A stretch of 64,000 bases of DNA, taken from the NCBI GenBank assembly GCA_963709655.1, contig CAVPXF010000023.1:258789-322788 (forward strand), written 5' to 3'. Under the pieces are notes generated by a model. The model did not search any database, had not been told where the DNA came from, and saw only the letters and a program-made list of their open reading frames with translations. Position 1 is the first letter of the stretch. The number at the start of each line of letters is the position of its first letter. Both the position numbers and the translations under genes were made by a program. This stretch comes from Roseiarcus sp963709655. Lineage in GTDB: Bacteria; Pseudomonadota; Alphaproteobacteria; Rhizobiales; Beijerinckiaceae. This document shows, piece by piece, positions 16,736 through 24,710 of the stretch.

Positions 16736-16826
16736 CTGTAGACGCGGTCGATAGCCCGTCAATAGACGGGCGTTCTTTCGAACGCCCTATGGACCGCGTC
16801 TGCCGCGATCAGCGATCGCGGCTACA
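16736..16826. repeat. Palindromic repeat family A, copy 1 (nested hairpins)
   Basis: The element opens with CTGTAG and closes with CTACA, enclosing GACGCGGTC...GACCGCGTC and CCGCGATC...GATCGCGG. An extra small hairpin (CCCGTCaataGACGGG) sits inside the first stem. Copy 2 at 20087-20140 has the same plan without the extra hairpin. Both lie directly after stop codons. Confidence 0.7.
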
Positions 16827-16829
16827 CCG

Positions 16830-17633
16830 TCAGCGGAACTCGAAGCCCGAGATCGTCTTGCCGCCGATCACGTCGCGGAAGGCGTGGCGCCCCTCGCTGG
16901 TCCCGGCGGCGCCGGCCGCCACCATCAGCGGAATGAGGTGTTCTTCGCGCGGGTGGCAGGCGCGCGCGCCGGGCGCCTTGTCCCAAGCCGAAAGCCGCGC
17001 CTCCCGCTCGGCCGGCGGCGCTTTGGCGGTTTCGTCGAGCCAGGCGTCGAAAACCGAGGACGCGCCGTCGCCGCCGGCGAAGAAACTGCGAAGGTCGTGA
17101 AAGCTCATGCCGCTGCCGACGATCGCCACCCCCTGATCGCGCAACGGCTCGAGCGCCTTGCCGAGCCGGATATGGAAAGCGGCGTCGAGACGCTTTTGCA
17201 GCGACAGCATCACCACCGGGATCTCGGCTTTCGGATCGACGATCAGGAAGGGCACGAACACGCCGTGGTCGAAGCCGCGCTTGTCGTCGGTCGCGACCGG
17301 CAGTCCGGCCGCCTCGATCAGGCGCCTGACCTCGGCCCCGATCTCCGGCGCGCCCGGCGCGGGATATTGCAAATGATAGGTGTGATCGGGGAAGCCGTAA
17401 TAGTCATAAAGCATGCCGGGCTTCGGGTTGAGGCTGACGGTGGGTTCGGCCGCCTCCCAATGGGCGGTGACGACCAGGAAGGCCTTCGGCCGCTCCGGCA
17501 GCGACTCGATAAGGCCCGCGAGATAGGCGCGAAGATTGTCCCAGGCGTGCGGCCCGAGCGGCGGCGGGAACTCCATCCAGAAGCATGGGCCGCCCCCGTG
17601 GGGCAGGAAGATGGCGGGCTGGCGGGCGGGCAT
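16830..17633 (-). CDS. Class III extradiol dioxygenase family protein, DODA-type (267 aa)
   Basis: The protein matches the LigB/4,5-DOPA extradiol dioxygenase family. His12 lies in FLPHGGGP, a second metal His in VTAHWEA, a third in FDHGVFVP, and a C-terminal conserved CHPREEHLIPL. These enzymes use a non-haem metal to cleave catechol-like rings; in bacteria the true substrates of this subfamily (YgiD-like) are mostly unknown. Length is normal for the family. A short GAGG precedes the ATG. It ends four bases before repeat family A copy 1. Confidence 0.85.
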   Translation of the reverse strand: MPARQPAIFLPHGGGPCFWMEFPPPLGPHAWDNLRAYLAGLIESLPERPKAFLVVTAHWEAAEPTVSLNPKPGMLYDYYGFPDHTYHLQYPAPGAPEIGAEVRRLIEAAGLPVATDDKRGFDHGVFVPFLIVDPKAEIPVVMLSLQKRLDAAFHIRLGKALEPLRDQGVAIVGSGMSFHDLRSFFAGGDGASSVFDAWLDETAKAPPAEREARLSAWDKAPGARACHPREEHLIPLMVAAGAAGTSEGRHAFRDVIGGKTISGFEFR

Positions 17634-17806
17634 GAAAAACCTCGGAAGGTGCGAACCTTGTCCCTAGTTAAGGCCTGTCCGGCCGCCCGGCAACGGCGCG
17701 CCCAGGGACGGGAAGCGCAAGCGGGCGCCCCTCGCGCCCCGCGGAAGCGGGGAGAGGGCCGGGGCGAGGAGCAGCGCCAACGCGAGAACATTGGCGCCGA
17801 CGCTCA

Positions 17807-19145
17807 TCAATGAGGTATCCGCAACGGAAGCTTATCGGGTGGGGGGCTCGGAGATTTGAGCATGAGAGAGATCTCTCTCAGCACCTGCAAATACCAGTCG
17901 GAGGGAAGCTTGCACCCGTCCGCGTCCAGACTGAGCATCGGCGCCTCACGCGGGTCGTCCTGAGGCTGGGCGAGCTTGTACATGGCCGTGCCCTCGTCGA
18001 CCTCGTCGAACATGGCGACATACAGCATGTTCGCCCCCTCCTTCTTCTCGCGGGCGGCCTGCGACCAGATGAACTGCCCGCAGTCGCGCGGAACGCGATT
18101 GATGATCTGCGTGTCGGAACCCTTCTCGGAAATGAAGAGATTGTGTTGCGACGTTCCCGGGTAAATGACCGGCATGAGCTCGATCGAATCGCGCTTCGTC
18201 TCAGCCAAGTCGGGTCGGATGCGCTCGAGGACGAACTGGTCGAAAGTCGCTTTGTCTTTATAGCGATCGACAGTCCATGGGCTGATAATGTCGAAGCTCC
18301 GATAGACTTGCGCCCATTCGGGGCCGGTTTGGACGTCACGGGTCAGGGTGCGCCAGCCCGAGCCGCCTGAGAGCATCAGAGTCAGGCCGCCGTATGGTTT
18401 GCTGGCTTCGCGCAATTGCCGCATGACCTCGAGCGTTTCCTGCGGCGTGCCCGGTCGGCCGTTCAATCCGGGCCCCGCGATCGCGAGGACCGGGCGCCCA
18501 TGATGATATTGATAGCTCGGGCGCTTCGTGACGCCCTCGGCCAGAAGCCTTTTCCAGTCGTCAACCAGCACGCGCGCCCACTCGTTCGGCGGTGCGCCGG
18601 CGATGTCGTACATGACGAACAGTCCGCGTCCCGTCGCGTCGGCGGCGTCGAGCGCGTTGTGGAGGACCTTGTCCCATCCTTGCCGGAAGGGAGCCGGACG
18701 CTCGGGTTCGATCGCGACAACAAATCTCTGCAACGCCGCGGCGTCGACTTTGTATTCTTCCATCCATTGAAACTGCCGAAGGACGGTCTTCGGATTTTCA
18801 TCCGAATATAACACGAAGGGATGGCCGTTCCTTGTCGTGAAAGGAGTTCGGGCAGCGTTCTTCCGGTGTGAGTTCGCTGGTGTCGGGAGCGAGATCGGTG
18901 TGGAATTGCGCTGGAGTGACGTTGTTGTCATCCGATGGCGATCGGTAGGTGAACCAATGCCCCCACCTGTGACCTGAACTCGCATCCTGCGGGCACCTGA
19001 ACCAGCTCCGGCCCTCACCGCGGCGACGTGAGCGTCGAGTTCCGTTGGGATCGGGTTCTCGACCGAGCACCGTCCGGTATATCCCGGTAACGATGTCCTC
19101 AGGCTTATACTTGTTCTTTATTGCGGGGTCGATTCCTGAAGCCAA
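17807..19145 (-). pseudogene. GH99-like (xylosidase/endo-mannosidase type) protein with DUF4214 remnant, frameshifted
   Basis: The gene is split over two minus-strand frames. The upstream frame starts with a DUF4214-like fragment (PEDIVTGIYRTVLGREPDPNG), then RSWFRCPQDASSGHRWGHWF and LAPDTSELTPEERCP, the N-terminal part of a GH99/GH71-like glycoside hydrolase. The rest lies in the second frame: HPFVLYSDENPKTVLRQFQWM, then LFVMYDIAG, DIISPWTVDRY and ANMLYVAMFDEVDEG. The break is at about 18835. The DUF4214 piece is cut off abruptly, which suggests real truncation or fusion there in addition to the frameshift. The first start is a TTG, so the true 5' end is uncertain. Confidence 0.65.
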
Positions 19146-19673
19146 CGTCTTTCTCCGAATGTTTCGAGACTGGGGTCCGTTCGCGGCGCCCCTCTGCCTT
19201 CTCTTGGCGATCCTCGTCTAATCGATCGCCTTAGGCAAGACCGAGCCCTTCTCCGGGTTCCCTGGCGCCGCGGACGGGAGAGGGGTTGCAGCCGCGGTCA
19301 GGTCCGGCCGCCAAGCCTTGCGCCCCTTGCCCCGCCCTACGGCGTCGGCCCGCTCGCGCCTCGCGACACCGCGCCGCATTGCTGGACTCGGCAAAACGGC
19401 CGACGATATCGGCAAGATCCGGCGCCATAGGGCGGCGGGTAAAGCAAGGAGGGGTTTCACGATTGGCGAGGCGCTCGAGACGCCGGCGTCGTCTCTCCTG
19501 ACCCTTGCGGGAGGCGCCTGCACTTGCGCCAACGCCGTCGCCGAAGCTGGAGCACATGCCGAAATCGGCGTGCGTACGGCGACTGTCAGACGTTGTCTCA
19601 TGGTCTCCCGGTCCAGCTTCGAACCCATGATGACCCCTAACATTCACTCAAGGGGGAAAGCAGGAGAACATCC
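19146..19673. other. Intergenic region, no supported gene
   Basis: Open frames exist on both strands but read as low-complexity Arg/Ala-rich protein without family resemblance. The last 35 bases hold the ribosome binding site of the cytochrome-like gene. Confidence 0.4.
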
Positions 19674-20075
19674 ATGAAGCGTTTGAGCGTCGCGCTCACC
19701 AGTCTCGTCGCCGGCGGGTTCGCTCTCGCCTGGGGCGCCGGGTTGGTTCCCGTCGCGCATGTCTGCGCCGCGCAAGCGCAGGTCAGCTATTCCGACGACA
19801 TCGCCCCCATCTTCAGAGGCTGGTGTGTGTCCTGCCACCAGCCGGGCGGCGAAGGGTACGACAAGAGCGGCTTCGATCTCAGGACCTATGAGGGCCTGAT
19901 GAAGGGGACCAAGTACGGGCCCATGGTGATCGCAGGCAAGCCCGACGAGAGCAACATCATGCGGCTGGTCAACGGCGAGACCAAGCTGCAGATGCCGTTC
20001 AACCACAAGCCGCTGCCCAACTGCGTCCGCCAGAACATCTGGTCGTGGATCTTCGAGGGCGCGAAGAACAATTGA
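19674..20075 (+). CDS. Small secreted c-type cytochrome-like protein (133 aa)
   Basis: A signal peptide (SVALTSLVAGGFALAWGAG) precedes SYSDDIAPIFRGWCVSCHQPGGEGYDKSGFDL. This is the haem-attachment CxxCH site in the form found in planctomycete-type cytochrome domains, with the downstream LRTYEGLMKG segment also conserved. A second part (PDESNIMRLVNGETKLQMPFNHKPL) supplies a likely axial Met in KLQMPF. It is predicted to sit in the periplasm and carry one haem. A weak CAGGAGA precedes the ATG. No oxidase or dehydrogenase partner is adjacent. Confidence 0.8.
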   Translation: MKRLSVALTSLVAGGFALAWGAGLVPVAHVCAAQAQVSYSDDIAPIFRGWCVSCHQPGGEGYDKSGFDLRTYEGLMKGTKYGPMVIAGKPDESNIMRLVNGETKLQMPFNHKPLPNCVRQNIWSWIFEGAKNN

Positions 20076-20086
20076 GCGGCGGGCCG

Positions 20087-20140
20087 CTGTAGACGCGGTC
20101 GCTGACCGCGTCGCCGCGCTCGAGCCGAGCGCGGCTACAG
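20087..20140. repeat. Palindromic repeat family A, copy 2
   Basis: CTGTAG and CTACAG form the outer arms. Inside are GACGCGGTC-gct-GACCGCGTC and CCGCGCTC-gagcc-GAGCGCGG. The whole can fold as a closed stem with two side hairpins. It starts 11 bases after the cytochrome stop codon. Confidence 0.75.
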
Positions 20141-20166
20141 TTGGCCGCGTCGGCGAGAAAGCGCAT

Positions 20167-20397
20167 TCACGCTGCGCTCGGGTACACTCTTTCGGACGCC
20201 GGCCGATCGCGGGCGTAGGCGAGGCAGGCGCGGATGTCGTCGCCTTGCAACCCAGGGCAATTGTCGAGGATGTCCTGTTCGCTCCAGCCATCGGCGAGCA
20301 GGCCGACGACGAACTCGACGGAAAGTCGCGTGCCGCGCACGACCGGCTTGCCGGCGAGAACTTGCGGGTCGAGAACGATGCGGGCGGGTTCGGTCAT
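20167..20397 (-). CDS. DUF433 domain protein, antitoxin-like (76 aa)
   Basis: The protein is a complete DUF433 domain: RIVLDPQVLAGKPVVRGTRLSVEFVVGLLADGWSEQDILDNCPGL, then DIRACLAYARD. DUF433 proteins are small helix-turn-helix proteins usually paired with a PIN-like (DUF5615) toxin. Here no such partner follows; the downstream side is repeat family A copy 2. The start is the ATG at MTEPARIVL; the ten-residue upstream extension is not conserved-looking. It may be an orphan antitoxin. Confidence 0.8.
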   Translation of the reverse strand: MTEPARIVLDPQVLAGKPVVRGTRLSVEFVVGLLADGWSEQDILDNCPGLQGDDIRACLAYARDRPASERVYPSAA

Positions 20398-20484
20398 AAT
20401 CGTTCCGGCTCGAGAAGTGCGACGCATAATCGACTAACTATGCGCCCTACGGCAGTCCCTTGGCAATCGCCACGCCCGCCGCGC

Positions 20485-21852
20485 TCACCTCTCCAGCCCC
20501 ACCGCCTTCAACCCCTTCGCCTGACGGTCGGCGACGACGTCGGCGTCGAAGCCGGCGATCGCGTCCTCGTACATGCGGTGGAAATTGAGCCGGGCGCCGA
20601 GCCTGAGGAAGGCGCCGCCGAGGCCGATCGTCGCGCGCTCCAGAAAGACGAACTCGCGCGGAATGAGAAGACCGCCGCCCTCCGCGCGCAGCGCCCGCAT
20701 CGCCTGGCCGATCTCCTTGCGCCCATATTCGGCCGGGCTCACCCCATCGGCGGCGGTGCGCACCCGGTCGTCGAGGATCGGCCCGCAGATGAAGCGCGCC
20801 CAGATGGTCATCGCCTCGAACGTGCCGCGCGTCAGCTTCGGGAACCCCCAGAGCGTATAGGCCTCGGCGACATGCGCGTCGTCGTGGGCCCGCAAGCCGC
20901 GATAGAGCTCGACCACGCCGCGGACGAAGCGCGCCGGAAAGATGCGCACGCAGCCGTAGTCGAACAAGTTGACCCCCTCGACCGTCAAGGCCTCGCCCTC
21001 GCCCGAGGCGACGACCGCGTAGTTGCCGAGATGGGGGTCGCCGTGGATGATCCCGTAGCGCAGGAACGGCCGCCACCAGGCGTCGAACAGGCCGACGGCA
21101 ATCGCGTCGCGCGCCTCCTGCGGCGCGCTTTCGAACGCCGTCAGTCTTTCGCCTTCGAGCCATTGCAGCGTCAAGAGACGGCGCGTGCTCAGCTCCTCGT
21201 GGACGCGCGGCACGCGCACGAACGGCCGGTCGGCGAGCATGACGGCGTAGAGGCGCGCGATCTTCGCTTCGCGCACATAATCGAGCTCTTCGCGCACCCG
21301 CTCGCGGATCTCGCGGGCGATCTCGCTGGTCTCGATCGCGCCGCCGATCCGCTTGTGCAGCGAGAACAGGAGGTCGAGCTGCGACAGGTCCGTTTCGACC
21401 GCCGAGGCCATCTCCGGATATTGCAGCTTGCAGGCGACCTCTTCGCCGTCGAGCGTCCGCCCCTTGTGCACCTGGCCGAGCGAGGCGGCGGCGGCGGGCT
21501 TCAAGTCGAACTCGGCGAAGCGCTCGCGCCAGTTCGCGCCCAGTTCGGCGATCATCCGCCGCCGCACGAAGCCCGCGCCCATCGGCGGCGCCTGCGATTG
21601 CAGGCGGATGAGCTCGTTGGCGTAGTCGGTCGGCAGCGCGTCCGGAATGGTGGTCAGGATCTGCGCGACCTTCATCATCGGCCCCTTCATCGAGCCGAGC
21701 GCGCTGGCCAGCGCGCGCGCGTCCGTGTCGCGCCCGCCCCCGGTCAGCCGATTGACGCCGACGCGGGCCGCGAACGCGCCGGCGTTGACGCCGAGGCGGG
21801 CGTAGCGCTGCGCGCGGGCGGAAAGGCGGTTGGCTTCGTCGTCACGGGGCAA
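20485..21852 (-). CDS. ABC1/UbiB-family atypical kinase (455 aa)
   Basis: The family core is clear: the KxGQ-motif region reads MKGPMMKVAQILTTIPDALP, then LKPAAAASLGQVHKGRTLDGEEVACKLQYPEM (Ala-rich loop and ATP Lys), IHGDPHLGNYAVV (catalytic loop) and VNLFDYGCVR (metal site). UbiB-type proteins help ubiquinone biosynthesis as atypical ATPases. Here the usual Gly of KxGQ is Ala (KVAQ). The frame extends far upstream as Arg-rich sequence without resemblance, so I place the start at a TTG after GAGGAAA; the true start could differ. It stands alone. Confidence 0.8.
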   Translation of the reverse strand: MPRDDEANRLSARAQRYARLGVNAGAFAARVGVNRLTGGGRDTDARALASALGSMKGPMMKVAQILTTIPDALPTDYANELIRLQSQAPPMGAGFVRRRMIAELGANWRERFAEFDLKPAAAASLGQVHKGRTLDGEEVACKLQYPEMASAVETDLSQLDLLFSLHKRIGGAIETSEIAREIRERVREELDYVREAKIARLYAVMLADRPFVRVPRVHEELSTRRLLTLQWLEGERLTAFESAPQEARDAIAVGLFDAWWRPFLRYGIIHGDPHLGNYAVVASGEGEALTVEGVNLFDYGCVRIFPARFVRGVVELYRGLRAHDDAHVAEAYTLWGFPKLTRGTFEAMTIWARFICGPILDDRVRTAADGVSPAEYGRKEIGQAMRALRAEGGGLLIPREFVFLERATIGLGGAFLRLGARLNFHRMYEDAIAGFDADVVADRQAKGLKAVGLER

Positions 21853-22279
21853 AACGTTTCCTCGGGTTCGCTTATCACGGTACCGGGCGCTGGCGGCCGA
21901 TCTGGGGCGGCGCGCCGGTAAGCGGCCGACGCGGCGGGTCTCGGCAAAAGCGCCCGGGCGCCGGCTGCCGATCGCCGCACGCCTTCTGACACGAACCGGC
22001 GGACGACGGAACGGAGAACCGAGGCGCTTGCGACTCATCGGGGCAAGCGGCGGTGGCGCCTCGCGGCAGCGTCCGCCTCGGAGGGGTTGTACGCTCGCAC
22101 GCGGCGCCCGCTCCGGTGGGGAGAGACGACCGCAATCCACGCTGCTCGTCGCGGAACCCGATACAATTGGAGCCTGTGACCAACCTCTCGAATCAAACGA
22201 TGATGAGTTGGGTCTTAACCCGAGGTCGGCTCGAATGCGGTCGCCACGGCTCTTTGCAGGCTCGAAAGGAGAAACCGAC
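21853..22279. other. Intergenic region between divergent ABC1 kinase and VOC genes
   Basis: No gene or named element is seen. The final 20 bases carry the AAAGGAG site of the VOC gene. Confidence 0.4.
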
Positions 22280-23104
22280 ATGGTCAATTCACATGGCCGT
22301 TTCGTCTGGTACGAGCTGATGACGACAGACATAGAAGCCGCCAACGCCTTTTACGCCAGTGTCGTGGGCTGGGGCGTGCGCGACGCCTCGGTGCGCGGCT
22401 CGACCTTTAGCGTATTTACCGCTGGCGGGTCCCCCGTCGCCGCACTGATGAATGTGCCGGAGGACGCGAGGAGAATGGGTGCGACGCCGCAATGGATCGG
22501 ATATGTCGGAGTGGACGACGTGGACGCCGCGGTCGACCGCGTCAAGCAAAGTGGCGGAAGGGTGTACGTCCCGCCGACGGACGTCCCCGACATGAGCCGC
22601 TTTTCGGTTGTCGCGGACCCGCAAATGGCGACGATCGCTGTGGTCAAGGGTCTGGAATCCAGCCGCGCGCGATCCGCAGAACCGGGCGCCCCAGGACGCT
22701 TCGGCTGGCATGAGCTGCTTGCCGCCGACTGGGAGACGGCGTTCGCTTTCTACAGCGAGCTATTCGGCTGGCGGAAAGCCAACAGCCACACCGGCGACAT
22801 GGGCACGTATCAGGCGTTCTGCGTCGGAGAGGAAACGATCGGCGGCATGTTCAGCAAACCCGAGACGTTGCCGATTCCCTTCTGGCTTTATTATTTCAAC
22901 GTCGACGACATCGAGGCGGCGGCCAAGCGCGTTGAAGCCGGCGGCGGCCAAATCGTTTACGGCCCGACTGCCGTGCCAGGCGGCGCCTTGATCGTCCATT
23001 GCCTGGACCCTCAGGGCGCCATATTCGCGCTGCTCGACAGGCGAAGGGGCAAAGCGATTGGATACGTTTATTTCAAACGGGTCGCGACCCCGCCAACGCG
23101 CTGA
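22280..23104 (+). CDS. VOC (glyoxalase/bleomycin-resistance) family protein, two domains (274 aa)
   Basis: Two tandem VOC modules are visible. The first (residues 8-125) opens FVWYELMTTDIEAANAFYASVVGW and includes VGVDDVDAAVDRVKQSGG. The second (about 140-260) opens FGWHELLAADWETAFAFYSELFGW and includes NVDDIEAAAKRVEAGGG and HCLDPQGAIFALL. The two-domain form is common in proteins annotated as lyases or hydroxylases of unknown substrate. His and Glu ligands are only partly kept, so metal-dependent catalysis is not certain. The ATG has AAAGGAG upstream. Confidence 0.85.
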   Translation: MVNSHGRFVWYELMTTDIEAANAFYASVVGWGVRDASVRGSTFSVFTAGGSPVAALMNVPEDARRMGATPQWIGYVGVDDVDAAVDRVKQSGGRVYVPPTDVPDMSRFSVVADPQMATIAVVKGLESSRARSAEPGAPGRFGWHELLAADWETAFAFYSELFGWRKANSHTGDMGTYQAFCVGEETIGGMFSKPETLPIPFWLYYFNVDDIEAAAKRVEAGGGQIVYGPTAVPGGALIVHCLDPQGAIFALLDRRRGKAIGYVYFKRVATPPTR

Positions 23105-23236
23105 GCCGCAGACGGTCCTGACGACCCTGGATCTGCCGGAACCATTGCCTCGCCGACCTTGGCCACGCCATCGTCGTTTGCTTGGGCCGCTGCTGCTTGG
23201 GCCGTTGCCCGGCCACAACCGGGCCCGTGCGAATCA

Positions 23237-24697
23237 TCAGTCGGAAGCGTCCGATTTCGCCGCACGACCGATCGCAAATTGACCGACCGGTCCCTCGATG
23301 TGGAATTCGACTCCCGTCATTTTTGCAAACAGATCGATATCCGCGATTCCGATCGCGCATCCGCCGAGCGCCATGTCGGTCGCCATTAAGTACAACGTTT
23401 GCATCAACACGCCGACGTCCTTCAAAATGAGCGCGTAGGCGGTCGAGCTGTACTTCCATGAAATCCGGCCGAAGCGTGCAGCGATCGTGATCAGGACCTG
23501 TGGGGCGGCGGGGGCGCCCATCGCGGTTCCGGCTCTCGCCAACAACGCTTCGAGCTCATTCGCGCTGACGCCGATCGGCGTCAGCGCGTGAGCGTCGGCG
23601 TCGTAATGATAGAAGCCGCGTTGAAGCCCTTCGCATGAGTTTACGGCCAGATAGAGCTCGAGTTCGTAAGCAGCGCCCGCCGACGGATACGGCCTGACGG
23701 TGTGACCGCCGTCGTCGAGGTCGGGTTTGGCGTTCGATCGCGACAGGACGCGCGCGGTCCCGTCAAGAAACCGCGAAAGCTCGGTCAGCGTGATCGGTCG
23801 CTGGTCATCAAAACTGCGCGTCGAATGGCGTTCACGCAGGAGGTTCGCGACCGGCGAGCTTGGCTGCGGATGAGCTGCCGAGACCTTGCTGAGATCGATT
23901 GCCTTTCCAGGCCAGCTCGGCCGCACGGCTGGCGGCGCAGCAATAATCCCCACACACGGATAAACTCCGCCCAGCGGATTGGCGTGCCGCCCTTCCGTGC
24001 TGTGCGTATGGAACAGAAGATCATGAAAGTCCCAAAGAGCGAGGCTGTCGTCGCCCTCGGCCAGTCGCAGCCGACTTTCGCCAGCACGGCCAAGCTTGAA
24101 AAGGATTTGGCAATCGAGGAGCAGGCCGAGAAGCTCGGTCCCCGGGAAACCCTCCTGCCGACGCAGGTGTCCGACTTGCTGCGGGGCAGAGAGCATGGCG
24201 ATGGCGCTCGCAATCTTCGGATCGCAAATTTTGAACAATGCGCCCGCGAGCGGCGATTCCAGCACCATCTCGGCCCCGCGCCGTCGCATATACGCAAACC
24301 GCGACAGGACGAGCGCGTCGATTTTGCCAAGCTGTGGCGCTTGCGGCCAATAATCGGGGACCTGCGGTTCGATGACGACCATGTCCTCGCCGTTGAGCGA
24401 GCGCCCGAGGCGATACTCCAAGAAACCATGCCCAGCCAATCTCCGGACCAACAGACCCATCTCTTTATCGATGGTCCGACTGTCGGACGCAAACGAGCTG
24501 AGCGGTAGACCTATACGCAGTTTCTGTGCGCGCTCCGCCGCCTTCGCGCTGAACGTTCCTAAGCCGACCGAATGGCCATCGAAGGCGGCGATGACTTCCC
24601 CATTCGCCTGCGCTTCGAGCCTCACGCGACCGCGGAGCCGGGCGCAAAGAGCAGCCGGCGCAGCCAGTCGGACTCGCTTTGATCCGGGAGCGCGCAA
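23237..24697 (-). CDS. SagB-type azoline dehydrogenase (486 aa)
   Basis: This is an FMN-dependent oxidase of the nitroreductase fold that, in azol(in)e peptide pathways, oxidises thiazolines or oxazolines to thiazoles or oxazoles. The N-terminal 250 residues are the helical region found in long SagB forms. The nitroreductase part starts at about residue 288 (RERHSTRSFDDQRPI), with HTVRPYPSAGAAYELELYL (FMN site), then ALILKDVGVLMQTLYLMATDM and GIADIDLF. The start is a TTG 13 bases after the stop of the cyclodehydratase gene, with AAGGGGG before it; no ATG is in frame. It is the last gene of the cluster. The family is secure; activity on the neighbouring precursor is inferred. Confidence 0.9.
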   Translation of the reverse strand: MRAPGSKRVRLAAPAALCARLRGRVRLEAQANGEVIAAFDGHSVGLGTFSAKAAERAQKLRIGLPLSSFASDSRTIDKEMGLLVRRLAGHGFLEYRLGRSLNGEDMVVIEPQVPDYWPQAPQLGKIDALVLSRFAYMRRRGAEMVLESPLAGALFKICDPKIASAIAMLSAPQQVGHLRRQEGFPGTELLGLLLDCQILFKLGRAGESRLRLAEGDDSLALWDFHDLLFHTHSTEGRHANPLGGVYPCVGIIAAPPAVRPSWPGKAIDLSKVSAAHPQPSSPVANLLRERHSTRSFDDQRPITLTELSRFLDGTARVLSRSNAKPDLDDGGHTVRPYPSAGAAYELELYLAVNSCEGLQRGFYHYDADAHALTPIGVSANELEALLARAGTAMGAPAAPQVLITIAARFGRISWKYSSTAYALILKDVGVLMQTLYLMATDMALGGCAIGIADIDLFAKMTGVEFHIEGPVGQFAIGRAAKSDASD

Positions 24698-24710
24698 GCC
24701 GGGACCCCCT

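Noticed and set aside
19218..19643. 141-codon minus-strand frame between the GH99-like and cytochrome-like genes
   Set aside because: Composition is Ala/Arg/Pro-rich as in out-of-frame high-GC DNA, with no motif or ribosome site.
21853..22344. Long N-terminal extension of the ABC1 kinase frame
   Set aside because: The extra 160 residues are Arg/Ser/Pro-rich without resemblance and overlap the start of the divergent VOC gene.
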